Source of the DNA: Macrococcoides epidermidis
GTDB lineage: Bacteria; Bacillota; Bacilli; Staphylococcales; Staphylococcaceae
Length of the DNA stretch: 64,000 nucleotides
Assembly: GCF_042659445.1 (NCBI RefSeq)
Contig: NZ_JBHSSR010000004.1
Direction: 5' to 3' (one strand)
Shown: piece after piece, positions 7,614 through 15,153 of the stretch
Layout of the letters: the number at the start of each line of letters is the position of its first letter
Position numbering within the stretch: the stretch's first letter is position 1
The notes under the pieces: generated by a model
Seen by the model: the letters and a program-made list of their open reading frames with translations, nothing else
Database searches by the model: none
What the model was told of the DNA's origin: nothing
Program-made: the position numbers and the translations under genes

Positions 7614-7620
7614 TTTGAAC
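7605..7620. promoter_or_regulatory. downstream operator copy
   Basis: GTTCAATAATTTGAAC, 14 of 16 bases identical to the palindrome at 7363-7378, overlapping the end of the cro-like gene. It may allow looping or act as a roadblock. Confidence 0.6.
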
Positions 7621-7645
7621 GTTTTGGTATTTGGAGGTGTGGTGA

Positions 7646-7846
7646 TTGCCTAGAGGAGATTGGACAATTGATGCAAAGGAAATCCAGGAACGCCTTTGTA
7701 TAAGCAAAGATTTCTTTTATGAAAAAATAGCAAATGATCCTCGAATGAAAGCCATTGAGATTTCAAAATCTAAACGGAAGTCTTGGTGGCTTACTAAAGA
7801 GGCTGAAAAAATATGTATAGCAATTATGAAAGAATATGGTTTTTAA
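7646..7846 (+). CDS. excisionase-like winged-helix protein
   Basis: 66 residues, basic, with the layout of small phage MerR/Xis-type DNA-binding proteins (AKEIQERLCISKDFFYEKI, then a wing-like KSKRKSWWLTKEAE). The start is TTG at 7646 behind GGAGGTG, with an in-frame stop directly upstream. Its place after the cro-like gene is common for early regulators. Excision control is inferred and other DNA-binding roles are possible. Confidence 0.6.
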   Translation: MPRGDWTIDAKEIQERLCISKDFFYEKIANDPRMKAIEISKSKRKSWWLTKEAEKICIAIMKEYGF

Positions 7847-7849
7847 GAC

Positions 7850-7863
7850 GGGAGACTTGGAAG
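7850..7863 (+). repeat. 14-bp prophage repeat, copy 2
   Basis: GGGAGACTTGGAAG, 4 bases after the stop of the xis-like gene. Confidence 0.5.
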
Positions 7864-7888
7864 CAATATTTAAAAAGGAGAATGAACA

Positions 7889-8095
7889 ATGAGATTAATT
7901 ATAACGATTATTGTAGGAATAGTAATTACATTATCGTCACTATCATTTGCGTTAATATATTCATCTTTTACACAAATGGATGAAGGAAGCACAACATTTT
8001 TAGCATGTATCGTTGCTGGTATCAGTAACTTAAGTTTGTATGCAAATTACGAGGTGGGAAAGAAACGTGCTAAAAGAAATCATCAAATTAATTAA
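7889..8095 (+). CDS. small two-span membrane protein
   Basis: 68 residues with two hydrophobic segments (IITIIVGIVITLSSLSFALIY and TTFLACIVAGISNLSLYA) and a basic C-terminus (GKKRAKRNH). ATG at 7889 follows AAAAAGGAG. It overlaps the next gene by 29 bp in the early operon. Function unknown; small early phage membrane proteins are often exclusion or host-takeover factors. Confidence 0.65.
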   Translation: MRLIITIIVGIVITLSSLSFALIYSSFTQMDEGSTTFLACIVAGISNLSLYANYEVGKKRAKRNHQIN

Positions 8096-8255
8096 GCCTG
8101 AGAAGAAACTACAGAAAGATGTATTTGACTGGTATGAGAAAGGCATTTGGATGGCAGAGGTCATTAAATGTAAATCAAATAACAAGTTGATCTATGTTGA
8201 TTCTTATTTTTGTGAAGAAACAGATAAGTTTTATATCGAGTATTACATCAAATAA
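8067..8255 (+). CDS. hypothetical early protein
   Basis: About 62 residues, helical then beta-like (VFDWYEKGIWMAEVIK, LIYVDSYFCEETDKFYIEYYI). GTG at 8067 is the best start, 8 nt behind GAGGTGGG; the upstream ATG has no ribosome site. It is translationally coupled to the preceding membrane-protein gene. I do not recognise the family. Confidence 0.6.
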   Translation: MLKEIIKLIKPEKKLQKDVFDWYEKGIWMAEVIKCKSNNKLIYVDSYFCEETDKFYIEYYIK

Positions 8256-8258
8256 AAA

Positions 8259-8284
8259 GCCGCATCTATAGAAATAGAAGCGGC
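8259..8284 (-). terminator. intrinsic terminator on the minus strand
   Basis: An 11-bp stem with one mismatch (GCCGC...GCGGC outer part) around AGAA, followed on the minus strand by TTTTTATTT. It would end the transcript of the minus-strand gene at 8482-8742. Confidence 0.65.
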
Positions 8285-8309
8285 ATGAGCGAATTAAAAA
8301 TATTTGATA
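8283..8309 (+). repeat. 27-bp direct repeat of the antirepressor start
   Basis: The 27 bases starting GCATGAGCGAATTAA are identical to 8801-8827, the start of the antirepressor gene. Here they encode MSELKIFD and then drift to a stop after 21 residues (MSELKIFDTYIVSRRAVKIND). No clear ribosome site precedes it. It looks like the scar of a recombination or insertion that separated the original gene start from its body. Confidence 0.7.
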
Positions 8310-8342
8310 CATATATTGTATCACGAAGGGCGGTGAAAATAA

Positions 8343-8504
8343 ATGATTAAATATCTAAAAATAGCCCTCTTAATCTACCTCTTGGCGGAAGAGATTAAGA
8401 GAGCTGCTAAAGAAAATGAAATAGTCAACAAAATTTCAGTAGATCAATCTTTTGTCGAAAAGTTAATTAAATCAGATAGATTTAATTTGTATCAGCTTGA
8501 TTAG
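8343..8504 (+). CDS. 53-residue hypothetical protein
   Basis: Starts MIKYLKIALLIYLLAEEIKRAAKEN: a short hydrophobic stretch then an amphipathic helix. A GGCGGTG sequence 7 nt before the ATG could serve as ribosome site. The 3' end overlaps the convergent gene at 8482 by 23 bp. It lies inside the segment bounded by the 27-bp direct repeats. Function unknown. Confidence 0.5.
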   Translation: MIKYLKIALLIYLLAEEIKRAAKENEIVNKISVDQSFVEKLIKSDRFNLYQLD

Positions 8505-8742
8505 TAAGTTTTTCAAGTATTTGCAAAGCTGAATAAGCTGCAGTTTCATTAGTTGTTTTTGCAGACACTAAAGTTAAATGTAAAAAGAATTGTTTTTGCT
8601 CTTTGCTTAGATTTAATGACTTAGCAACTTCAGAATTAATTAATACATCAAAATTTTCTTCAATTTCCTTAATAGCCATTTTGAAGTTTTTGTCTGTAAT
8701 TTCTTTGAATAACTTTTGAAACTGTGAGTCTGACATTTTCAT
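8482..8742 (-). CDS. minus-strand hypothetical protein in the early region
   Basis: 86 residues, mostly helical (FQKLFKEITDKNFKMAIKEIEENFDVLINSEVAKSLNLSKEQKQF). ATG at 8742 follows AAAGGTGG by 8 nt. It runs opposite to all its neighbours and has its own downstream terminator at 8259-8284, so it is a separate unit, perhaps expressed in the lysogen. It lies between the two copies of the 27-bp repeat, which supports later acquisition. No family recognised. Confidence 0.65.
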   Translation of the reverse strand: MKMSDSQFQKLFKEITDKNFKMAIKEIEENFDVLINSEVAKSLNLSKEQKQFFLHLTLVSAKTTNETAAYSALQILEKLTNQADTN

Positions 8743-8802
8743 ATTATTCACCACCTTTCTTAATAAGATTAAGAAAATTATAACAAATAAAGGAGCGATA
8801 GC

Positions 8803-9513
8803 ATGAGCGAATTAAAAATATTTGATAATGAACAATTCGGATCATTACAAGTTTTAGAGAAAGATGGAAAAGTATTTTTCCCAGCAACAGATGTAGCACT
8901 TAAATTAGGATATTCAAATCCACGTGATGCCATCAAACGTCACGTAAAAGAACATGGGGTCGTGTTTCACGACGTCATCGATACATTAGGCAGAAAACAA
9001 GAAAAGAAGTATATCAGTGAAGGTAATTTATATAGATTGATCAGCAATTCAAAATTAGAATCAGCTAATCAATTTGAAGAATGGGTTTTTGACGATGTGC
9101 TTCCTACACTGAGAAGGACAGGTGTCTATCAGACAAAACCATTAACAACACAGGAACAAATTCAACTAATTGCACAAGGTAACAATGAATTAGTTGAACG
9201 TGTTGAAGCAATAGAAACATCAATACCAGTCTTTCCAGGTGAATCAAAACATATTCATCAAACAATTAAACGTAAAGCTACTGAAGTAATGAAAAACCAA
9301 TTTAATGGCATACCTATCAGCAAGATAAGTAGAAAGGTATATTCAGCCCTTTACAGAAGTCTTTATACAGCATTTAGCGTACCAAACTATCAAAGTATAC
9401 CACGTGGCAAATATAAAGATGCTATCAGATTTATTGAAACATGGCAGTTACAGAGTGAAGTTGTTTATCAAATTGAAGCTGATCTAAGAGGTGACGCATA
9501 TGCCAATCGTTAA
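8803..9513 (+). CDS. ant: phage antirepressor (BRO-N/ORF6C)
   Basis: 236 residues. The N-terminal BRO-N domain (about 1-110) has the typical FPATDVALKLGYSNPRDAIKRHV and NQFEEWVFDDVLPTLRRTG. A linker leads to a C-terminal ORF6C-type domain (about 150-230: ISKISRKVYSALYRSLYTAFSVPNYQSI). Proteins of this build act as antirepressors or early regulators. ATG at 8803 follows AAAGGAGCGATAGC. Its first 27 bases are duplicated 518 bp upstream. Confidence 0.9.
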   Translation: MSELKIFDNEQFGSLQVLEKDGKVFFPATDVALKLGYSNPRDAIKRHVKEHGVVFHDVIDTLGRKQEKKYISEGNLYRLISNSKLESANQFEEWVFDDVLPTLRRTGVYQTKPLTTQEQIQLIAQGNNELVERVEAIETSIPVFPGESKHIHQTIKRKATEVMKNQFNGIPISKISRKVYSALYRSLYTAFSVPNYQSIPRGKYKDAIRFIETWQLQSEVVYQIEADLRGDAYANR

Positions 9514-9778
9514 AAATACAGACTTACAACTAATTGAAAAGCATGGTTTCAAAGAAAATCATGCTTTCAACATTCAATGGTATAAGGTCCAGGGTCCATA
9601 TTACACGTTTATATGGATGAATAGAGATGATTGGGAAGTTTGTATTTCTGATTTTGGAAATGCACGTACCGGCTTAGTAACTAACATATTTGGTCATAGG
9701 TACAAAACGTTAGAAGAACTATTTGAAGATATATGTACCGAAAATAGAAAGAGATTATGGAGTGTTCAAGATGAATAA
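9500..9778 (+). CDS. hypothetical protein
   Basis: 92 residues, rich in aromatics, with probable beta strands (HAFNIQWYKVQGPYYTFIWMNRDDWEVCISDF). ATG at 9500 is behind GAGGTGA; a GTG nine bases earlier is inside that site. It overlaps the antirepressor gene and the replication gene, so expression is coupled. No function assigned. Confidence 0.65.
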   Translation: MPIVKNTDLQLIEKHGFKENHAFNIQWYKVQGPYYTFIWMNRDDWEVCISDFGNARTGLVTNIFGHRYKTLEELFEDICTENRKRLWSVQDE

Positions 9779-10721
9779 TAAAAATATTATCAAATCAGAT
9801 ATAAGCGGTTATGGGTTGGTTTTTAAAAACGTAATGACTGATAAAAGTATTGATATTGAAGCGAAGGGACTTTATGCATTTCTTTCTTCTTATGCTGGAT
9901 CATCAGAATCAGCATACCCAAGTGTTGAACTAATATGTGGCCAGTTAAATATAAGCGAAAAACGATTTAAGAAATATAGAAAACAATTAGAAGATGCTGG
10001 TTACTTAACAATTAAAAGACATAGAACTACTAATGGATTTAGTAATAATGTATACACAATAAATCATCAATCCGTATCGGGTCAAAACGTTACTGTAACA
10101 AATGATACCGATAAGAAAGTGTTATCGGGTCAAAATGTACCGGAACAAATCGTACCGGAACAAAACGTAGGCAAACAAATTGTATCGGAACAAAACGTAG
10201 GGACTAAGAATAACAGTCTTAAGAATAACAGTCTTAAGAATAACAGTAATAAGAATAACACCACTACAAGTAACACCTCGAAGGTGGCGGTGGTGGAGAA
10301 TGAACAATTCAAAAATTTATATAACTTCTTTGAAACAAACATAAACATGCATCAAGCGATTAAAGTTACGAACTTTATATCTGATGATCTAGAGAAATTT
10401 GGATTTGATTTAGTTATGTATGCTATGGAACAAGCATTGCTTAATAACAAAACACATTATGGTTACATCCAGGGAGTGTTAAGAAGATGCGAAGCAGAAA
10501 ATGTAACGACTAGGGAACAGGCAGAATTTAAAGCTAGTCAAAAGAAAAATAACTACAACAACCATCAACCTAAAGAAATGACACCTGAATGGATAAAAAA
10601 CGAAAAACAAAAACATGATAAAAAAGAAGATGATATGACACCTGAAGAACTTGAAGCATATAGAAAGCAAGTAAAAGAAGAGTTGTCATCTTTGTGGGAG
10701 GATGACAAACAACATGCGTGA
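9771..10721 (+). CDS. replication initiation protein (DnaD/DnaB-like) carrying the origin
   Basis: About 316 residues. The N-terminal winged-helix domain (about 10-95) contains KGLYAFLSSYAGSSESAYPS and LNISEKRFKKYRKQLEDAGYLTI, typical of phage replisome organisers. A repetitive middle (about 105-165: VPEQ/VSEQ then KNNSL units) follows. The C-terminal DnaB/DnaD-like domain (about 180-250: LYNFFETNINMHQAIKVTNF, HYGYIQGVLRR) should recruit the helicase system. ATG at 9771 follows GGAG by 8 nt. No helicase or loader gene follows, so the phage probably uses host DnaC-type helicase. Confidence 0.88.
   Translation: MNNKNIIKSDISGYGLVFKNVMTDKSIDIEAKGLYAFLSSYAGSSESAYPSVELICGQLNISEKRFKKYRKQLEDAGYLTIKRHRTTNGFSNNVYTINHQSVSGQNVTVTNDTDKKVLSGQNVPEQIVPEQNVGKQIVSEQNVGTKNNSLKNNSLKNNSNKNNTTTSNTSKVAVVENEQFKNLYNFFETNINMHQAIKVTNFISDDLEKFGFDLVMYAMEQALLNNKTHYGYIQGVLRRCEAENVTTREQAEFKASQKKNNYNNHQPKEMTPEWIKNEKQKHDKKEDDMTPEELEAYRKQVKEELSSLWEDDKQHA
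10074..10265. other. probable phage replication origin (iterons)
   Basis: Inside the initiator gene there is one 15-bp iteron at 10074-10088 and five contiguous ones at 10122-10196, consensus GTACCGGAACAAAAC. A second set follows: four 15-bp units at 10206-10265, consensus AAGAATAACAGTCTT, AT-rich and suited to unwinding. An origin embedded in the initiator gene is the lambda-like arrangement known from many siphophages. Confidence 0.8.
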
Positions 10722-11037
10722 GAAATTTTATGACGGATTTATTTTAACTGAGGAAGAAATAGATGCACTTAATGCAGGAAAAGAAATAAAGCACAAATCT
10801 AAAAATGGCAAGATATATCTTTTTAGCAAGCAAATCAAAGCTGAATGCAATTACTATGATATCTCATTCAATTTATACAAAGGGAATGACGTTGTTACCG
10901 AAGATGGCTTATTCACAATTTATGCAAAAGGCATTGATGAAGCTATTAAAAAGCTAAGCAGTAAATATCCAAAGAATATTGTCGAAATTATAAATTACCG
11001 AACAGTGAGGAGAACTTCAAATGTCCAATCAATTTAA
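10714..11037 (+). CDS. hypothetical protein
   Basis: About 107 residues (FILTEEEIDALNAGKEIKHKSKNGKIYLFSK...). Two in-frame ATGs exist: 10702 abuts the GGGAGG and 10714 is 13 nt after it; I favour 10714, without certainty. It overlaps the initiator gene. No domain recognised. Confidence 0.6.
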   Translation: MREKFYDGFILTEEEIDALNAGKEIKHKSKNGKIYLFSKQIKAECNYYDISFNLYKGNDVVTEDGLFTIYAKGIDEAIKKLSSKYPKNIVEIINYRTVRRTSNVQSI

Positions 11038-11380
11038 AAGTTTTAATTTAATTGATTATACCAAATCAAAGCAAACAGAAATTTATGAAAAGTATCTACC
11101 TAGTGCGATGAAACAGCTAGAAAAAGCAATACTTGAAGCGGTCAATAAAGGCCATTCAAAAATTGGTATACCAACAACAGGAACATTGAATGCACATCAT
11201 CATGAATTACACTCAACCATTAATTGCATTCAAAAAGTTTTAAGGTTGAAACCAGATGAATTTTCTCAACTTGTAAGAGATGTATATCAGTTAAGCACTG
11301 AAAACGTTTATATAGAAGAACTCAACATATTTAATCATAAATACCTAGTAATTAATTGGAGTGAAACAAATGCTGAATAG
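11021..11380 (+). CDS. hypothetical protein
   Basis: 119 residues, a mixed helical protein (MKQLEKAILEAVNKGHSKIGIPTTG, then HHHELHSTINCIQKVLRLKPDEFSQLV). ATG follows AGGAGA. It overlaps the SSB gene by 11 bp and lies in the replication operon. Function unknown. Confidence 0.65.
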   Translation: MSNQFKSFNLIDYTKSKQTEIYEKYLPSAMKQLEKAILEAVNKGHSKIGIPTTGTLNAHHHELHSTINCIQKVLRLKPDEFSQLVRDVYQLSTENVYIEELNIFNHKYLVINWSETNAE

Positions 11381-11852
11381 AGTTGTATTAGTCGGAAGAT
11401 TAACAAAGGATCCTGAATATAGAGTAACGCCATCTGGTGTATCAGTAACGACATTCACATTAGCAATCAACAGAACATTCACTAATGCACAGGGTGAAAG
11501 ACAAGCAGATTTCATTAATTGTGTGACATTCAAGAAACAAGCTGAAAACGTCAATAACTTTTTAAGTAAAGGTTCTCTTGCTGGTGTCGATGGCAGATTA
11601 CAGTCACGTAGCTATGACAATCAAGAAGGTAGAAGAATATTCGTTACTGAAGTGATTTGTGACTCAGTTCAATTCCTAGAACCAAAAGGAACAAGAAATG
11701 ATGGTAGTCAGTATGAAGAATATACACAAAATAAGACACCAAACGATTACCACCAACAGAATAAAAAGGCGCAACAATCGACACCAGCAACAAATCCATT
11801 CGCAAATGCTGATGGACCTATAGATATAAGTGATGATGATTTGCCATTCTGA
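11370..11852 (+). CDS. ssb: single-stranded DNA-binding protein
   Basis: 160 residues. The OB fold (about 1-107) begins LNRVVLVGRLTKDPEYR, then TTFTLAINRTF and DFINCVTFKKQAENV. A polar linker and the acidic tip DDDLPF, which docks partner proteins, complete it. ATG at 11370 is the SSB start, about 9 nt after GGAG; an in-frame GTG nine bases earlier is less suitable. It protects single strands during phage replication and recombination. Confidence 0.95.
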   Translation: MLNRVVLVGRLTKDPEYRVTPSGVSVTTFTLAINRTFTNAQGERQADFINCVTFKKQAENVNNFLSKGSLAGVDGRLQSRSYDNQEGRRIFVTEVICDSVQFLEPKGTRNDGSQYEEYTQNKTPNDYHQQNKKAQQSTPATNPFANADGPIDISDDDLPF

Positions 11853-11867
11853 TTTGGAGGTTAAGAA

Positions 11868-12080
11868 ATGTACTTAAAACCTGGTATTTTATACGACAAA
11901 AACGAAGATATTATTTGTGAAATATTACGAATTAAAAACAACATGTTTCAAATAATTAAATTTTCAAAAGGCAGAAAGATATGGGCATGTGGAATGAATG
12001 AACATGAAACAAAGCGATTCAAAAGAATGAATAAGTTATTTTATAAAGATGAACTTCAAAGGATGAATGCAAATGGCTGA
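11868..12080 (+). CDS. small protein, paralogue A of a tandem pair
   Basis: 70 residues, preceded by TTGGAGG. Clearly related to the next gene: PGILYDKNED...MFQIIKFSKG...ACGMNEHETKRFKRMNKLFYKDELQ against VGMLFNREGV...MYQIVKISEN...TCGMDEKTFKKFKNDNKLYFIDELK. The shared core (CGM.E...K.FK..NKL..DEL) suggests an in-phage duplication. Function unknown. Confidence 0.65.
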   Translation: MYLKPGILYDKNEDIICEILRIKNNMFQIIKFSKGRKIWACGMNEHETKRFKRMNKLFYKDELQRMNANG

Positions 12081-12309
12081 AGCAAGAATGATAAGAAAAG
12101 TAGGAATGTTATTTAATCGAGAAGGTGTAAAACAGTGCAATGTATTGCCACTGAAAGAAACGATGTATCAGATTGTAAAAATATCTGAAAATCCAAATAT
12201 AAGAACTTGTGGCATGGATGAAAAGACATTCAAGAAATTTAAGAATGATAACAAGTTATATTTCATAGATGAATTGAAACAACCAACATTATTCGATTTT
12301 TTCGATTAG
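12073..12309 (+). CDS. small protein, paralogue B of a tandem pair
   Basis: 78 residues, aligning along its length with the preceding gene and adding a C-terminal PTLFDFFD tail like a short peptide docking motif. ATG at 12073 is about 10 nt after AAAGG; an ATG six bases earlier is too close. It overlaps paralogue A by 8 bp. The acidic-aromatic tail hints at interaction with a replication partner, which is inference only. Confidence 0.65.
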   Translation: MAEARMIRKVGMLFNREGVKQCNVLPLKETMYQIVKISENPNIRTCGMDEKTFKKFKNDNKLYFIDELKQPTLFDFFD

Positions 12310-12322
12310 GAGGATAAATATT

Positions 12323-12718
12323 ATGACAAAAATTGATTTATCAACAATTGCAGATGGTGCAGTACAAGAAAGATTTGAAGATGCTTTTAACAAAGTCCTG
12401 GATAACATCCATGATTTAAATACTGATCCAAAGAAAACAAGAAAACTGACACTTGAAGTAAAGATTTCATCTGAAGAGAATAGAGAGCTACTTTTTATGG
12501 ATGTATCAGCCAAAACGTCTCTTCAATCTAGAACACCTATTGCAGTAACAATGATGACAGGTATTGACGGCAAAGGAAATCCTGAAGCAAAAGAATTAAA
12601 GTCGGGTGCAAAAGACCAGACATATTTTGATGAGACAGGAACTGTAAGAGAAGATGACGGAAAACCAGTAGAAAGCAACAAAGTTACCGAAATTACTAAA
12701 AAACAATTATTTAAATAA
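12323..12718 (+). CDS. phage protein of the replication-terminator-like family
   Basis: 131 residues. The start (LSTIADGAVQERFEDAFNKVLDNIHDLNTDPKKTRKLTLEVKI) matches a family found in Listeria, Bacillus and staphylococcal phages that databases name 'replication terminator protein'; I know of no solid experiment behind that name. AGGAGG precedes the ATG. It sits between SSB and the next large replication-region gene. Confidence 0.6.
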   Translation: MTKIDLSTIADGAVQERFEDAFNKVLDNIHDLNTDPKKTRKLTLEVKISSEENRELLFMDVSAKTSLQSRTPIAVTMMTGIDGKGNPEAKELKSGAKDQTYFDETGTVREDDGKPVESNKVTEITKKQLFK

Positions 12719-12735
12719 AAAGGAGAATGAAAAAC

Positions 12736-13461
12736 ATGTTAAAAGAAGCATTGCAATGGATTAAAGAGGAAACTTCAGACGCTAGAGAATTAATGGTAAA
12801 TGGTGAAACTTATTCTAATAAACAACTTTTTAAAATCAAACAACCAAGACGAAATACGATTAAGATTGCCACATTATCTGGATTGATTGATTTTATACAA
12901 AGCAATTTTGATGATAAAGACTCGAACTATATGATTGTTGTTAAAAATTACAACGAAATTGAACTATTAACTAAATTGAATGTAAACCAAGAAAGAGAAG
13001 AAGTAATTAAGGTTGAGGCTGAATTACCTAGAATTACTTTTAACGAATTTATGAGTACGGAAGATTTCATTATTCAACTTCAATCAGTATATATCGAGTC
13101 TGAAACACGATCTAATTTATTGAAACTAGTAGGAAATCTTAAGACGGAAGCTATCAAGACACAAAGTGATGATGGTGTCAGTCAATTAGTACAAGTAAGA
13201 CAGGGTGTAGCAACAGTTGGTGAAGAAGTTGTTCCAAATCCGGTAACACTTAAACCTTTCAGAACATTTACAGATGTAATTCAACCTGAATCAGAATTTG
13301 TTTTCAGATTAAAACAAGATAATCGCGGAGAAGTTGTTGCAGCATTGTTTGAAGCGGATGGTGGGGTTTGGAAGAACATCGCTAGAGAAACAATCAAACA
13401 ATACTTAAACGATAACTTAGCAAATGAAATTGAAAGTAGAAGAGTAGTTGTTATCGGATAA
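12736..13461 (+). CDS. conserved phage protein (DUF2303/YfdQ-like)
   Basis: 241 residues. The later half (DDGVSQLVQVRQGVATVGEEVVPNPVTLKPFRTF... then ALFEADGGVWKNIA) recalls a conserved phage family sometimes labelled DUF2303/YfdQ. ATG at 12736 is about 10 nt after AGGAG; the ATG at 12727 is too close. It follows the terminator-like gene as it does in other phages. Role unknown, probably in replication or recombination. Confidence 0.6.
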   Translation: MLKEALQWIKEETSDARELMVNGETYSNKQLFKIKQPRRNTIKIATLSGLIDFIQSNFDDKDSNYMIVVKNYNEIELLTKLNVNQEREEVIKVEAELPRITFNEFMSTEDFIIQLQSVYIESETRSNLLKLVGNLKTEAIKTQSDDGVSQLVQVRQGVATVGEEVVPNPVTLKPFRTFTDVIQPESEFVFRLKQDNRGEVVAALFEADGGVWKNIARETIKQYLNDNLANEIESRRVVVIG

Positions 13462-13482
13462 CAGCTACTTAAGAGGTGGAAT

Positions 13483-13740
13483 ATGGATAGATACGCATCA
13501 ACGATTATCACTCAGTTTATAAACTTTTCAAACTGTGAGATAGAAAAAGAAGAAGGAAGGATTGAAAAGACAATTTCAGTTTATTTTAGAAACGGTCGAA
13601 AAAAGACATTTATAGGAAATACATGGAATGCAATTGCTTATGATATGGCTGGATTTATGAGACAGCCATATTTTAAAAAGTTATTTATTGACCCATTGTT
13701 TTCAAGAGAAAGGTGGATTATTGATGACTCGCTTAGATAG
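13483..13740 (+). CDS. hypothetical protein
   Basis: 85 residues (CEIEKEEGRIEKTISVYFRNGRKKTFIGNTWNAIAYDMAGF...). AGAGGTGG 7 nt before ATG supports the start. It overlaps the following small membrane protein by 17 bp. Not recognised. Confidence 0.65.
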   Translation: MDRYASTIITQFINFSNCEIEKEEGRIEKTISVYFRNGRKKTFIGNTWNAIAYDMAGFMRQPYFKKLFIDPLFSRERWIIDDSLR

Positions 13741-13906
13741 ATTTTTCGTATTCGCAGGTATATCTTTAGTTGTTTTAAATTTGATATTAAAACTCGTTGA
13801 ATACTGGATTACAGCTACTATTCCAGATGAAATTGAATACTACGAAGATGATCCATATTTCACTGAAAGGAAAGCGCAATATGAAATCATCAATAAAGTC
13901 AAATGA
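13724..13906 (+). CDS. small single-span membrane protein
   Basis: 60 residues with one transmembrane helix (FFVFAGISLVVLNLILKLVEYWI) and an acidic tail (DEIEYYEDDPYF). ATG at 13724 follows AAAGGTGG by 8 nt. It overlaps genes on both sides. Function unknown. Confidence 0.6.
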   Translation: MTRLDRFFVFAGISLVVLNLILKLVEYWITATIPDEIEYYEDDPYFTERKAQYEIINKVK

Positions 13907-13982
13907 TTACAAACTCAGTTTTAGGACAACAGTTAGAAAATCATTAATGTTCATTAAATTAAGAAATCGGTTAAAGCGGTAA
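13881..13982 (+). CDS. 33-residue basic peptide
   Basis: MKSSIKSNDYKLSFRTTV... followed by RKSLMFIKLRNRLKR, very basic. A good AAAGGAAAG site precedes the ATG. It overlaps the preceding gene, and its stop codon lies at the edge of the following hairpin. Size and charge suit a nucleic-acid-binding peptide, but the ORF is short. Confidence 0.45.
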   Translation: MKSSIKSNDYKLSFRTTVRKSLMFIKLRNRLKR

Positions 13983-13997
13983 TACACCGCTTTAACC
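13969..13997. terminator. strong 12-bp hairpin before recU
   Basis: GGTTAAAGCGGT and its exact complement around a 5-nt loop. There is no long T-run, so it may be a transcript-stabilising or partial-termination element rather than a full terminator. Confidence 0.5.
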
Positions 13998-14022
13998 ATT
14001 TAATAAAGAGGTGATGTAAATA

Positions 14023-14547
14023 GTGGTAGCGCATTATAACAGGCAAGGTTTCAGAGGTAGATGGTTAGAACAAGTTATAGAAAATACAAATAAAATGTAT
14101 GAACACAGAAAGATAGCCTTGATTAATAAGATACCAACACCTACCCAGGTAGTGCGAAAAGGCGAGGAATTAATAGGAGCAAAATATGTTCATAAATCAA
14201 CAGTAGATTTTACAGGGATATTAGATGACGGAAAATTTATCGCTTTTGATACAAAAGAGTGTCAGAAAACTAACTTTTCATTTTCATCAGTAAAATCACA
14301 TCAACTCGAATATCTTATGAAAGTAAATGCAATGAATGGTATAGCATTCATATTAATCTTTTTCAGGAATATGGATGAATTATACAGGATAGAAATTGAA
14401 GAGTTTATCGATCTGATGAATACATTAAATCGTAAAAGCATTCCATATACATACTTTAAAGAAAATAAAACAGCGATACCTAAATGGAAGTATGGATATT
14501 TCTTTGATTATTTAAATGCAGGAAGAAAAAATATGGAGGTATTTTAA
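14023..14547 (+). CDS. recU: Holliday junction resolvase, RecU type
   Basis: 174 residues. RecU-family resolvases cut Holliday junctions during recombination-dependent replication. The nuclease core is visible as STVDFTGILDDGKFIAFDTKECQ with the Asp/Asp-x-Lys residues, then SSVKSHQLEYLM and GIAFILIFF. The start is GTG at 14023, 7 nt behind GAGGTGA. It abuts the next gene (TAATG overlap). Confidence 0.85.
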   Translation: MVAHYNRQGFRGRWLEQVIENTNKMYEHRKIALINKIPTPTQVVRKGEELIGAKYVHKSTVDFTGILDDGKFIAFDTKECQKTNFSFSSVKSHQLEYLMKVNAMNGIAFILIFFRNMDELYRIEIEEFIDLMNTLNRKSIPYTYFKENKTAIPKWKYGYFFDYLNAGRKNMEVF

Positions 14548-14987
14548 TGAGAACAAGACGACATAGAGCTATCAAGTGGGCTGAACAAGGAAAGAAGAGA
14601 AAGAAGTATACAACAAGTGAACAAAAAACAATTGTATTAATTGAACATCTTAAAACAAAAGGTATTGAGTTCTTTTCAGAAATTATTAGAGGTGTTTCTG
14701 AGAATATGAACAAGATTAGATTAGTTGGTAATCATCAAGAATTCACTAATCACAAAACATTTTATAAACATATCCGTGAATCAAGTATGGATCATAGTCA
14801 GTATTTATTCAGAAAAGATGATGATGGTTATTCGGTAGTTAGAAATATTGGATCATACGGTTATAAAGAAGGGCTATGGGAAATGTGCAAAATTGTTTAT
14901 TTAAAAGATGAACACTTTGAGCTGATAGATGAACCTATTGGATTTGTGTCTGTTGATGAAGTTGTGAAGCGGTTAGATGAAATGTAG
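14547..14987 (+). CDS. hypothetical protein
   Basis: 146 residues with a very basic N-terminus (MRTRRHRAIKWAEQGKKRKKY), suggesting nucleic-acid contact, and a mixed C-terminal half. It begins at the recU stop codon (TAATG), so it is coupled. Not recognised. Confidence 0.6.
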   Translation: MRTRRHRAIKWAEQGKKRKKYTTSEQKTIVLIEHLKTKGIEFFSEIIRGVSENMNKIRLVGNHQEFTNHKTFYKHIRESSMDHSQYLFRKDDDGYSVVRNIGSYGYKEGLWEMCKIVYLKDEHFELIDEPIGFVSVDEVVKRLDEM

Positions 14988-14997
14988 GTAACAAATT

Positions 14998-15153
14998 ATG
15001 TATGAGGATATTAAATATGGAGGTTTTTATACAATTACAGGCAAGTCTAAACGTTACGTTTATATATCTGGAACTGACGAATGGGGCAATTGTGTGAAAG
15101 GAGCAGTTCCGATTGGCGAATTTTACAATACTTTTAAAGAGGTACAGGGATGA
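14998..15153 (+). CDS. 51-residue hypothetical protein
   Basis: Starts MYEDIKYGGFYTITGKSKRYV and ends FYNTFKEVQG; a small beta-rich fold is likely. Only a weak TAGG ribosome site precedes it. Its stop codon overlaps the next ATG (ATGA), a coupling pattern that supports it being real. Confidence 0.6.
   Translation: MYEDIKYGGFYTITGKSKRYVYISGTDEWGNCVKGAVPIGEFYNTFKEVQG

Noticed and set aside
12289..12513. Minus-strand open frame over the terminator-like gene start
   Set aside because: It overlaps two supported plus-strand genes and lacks a ribosome site.
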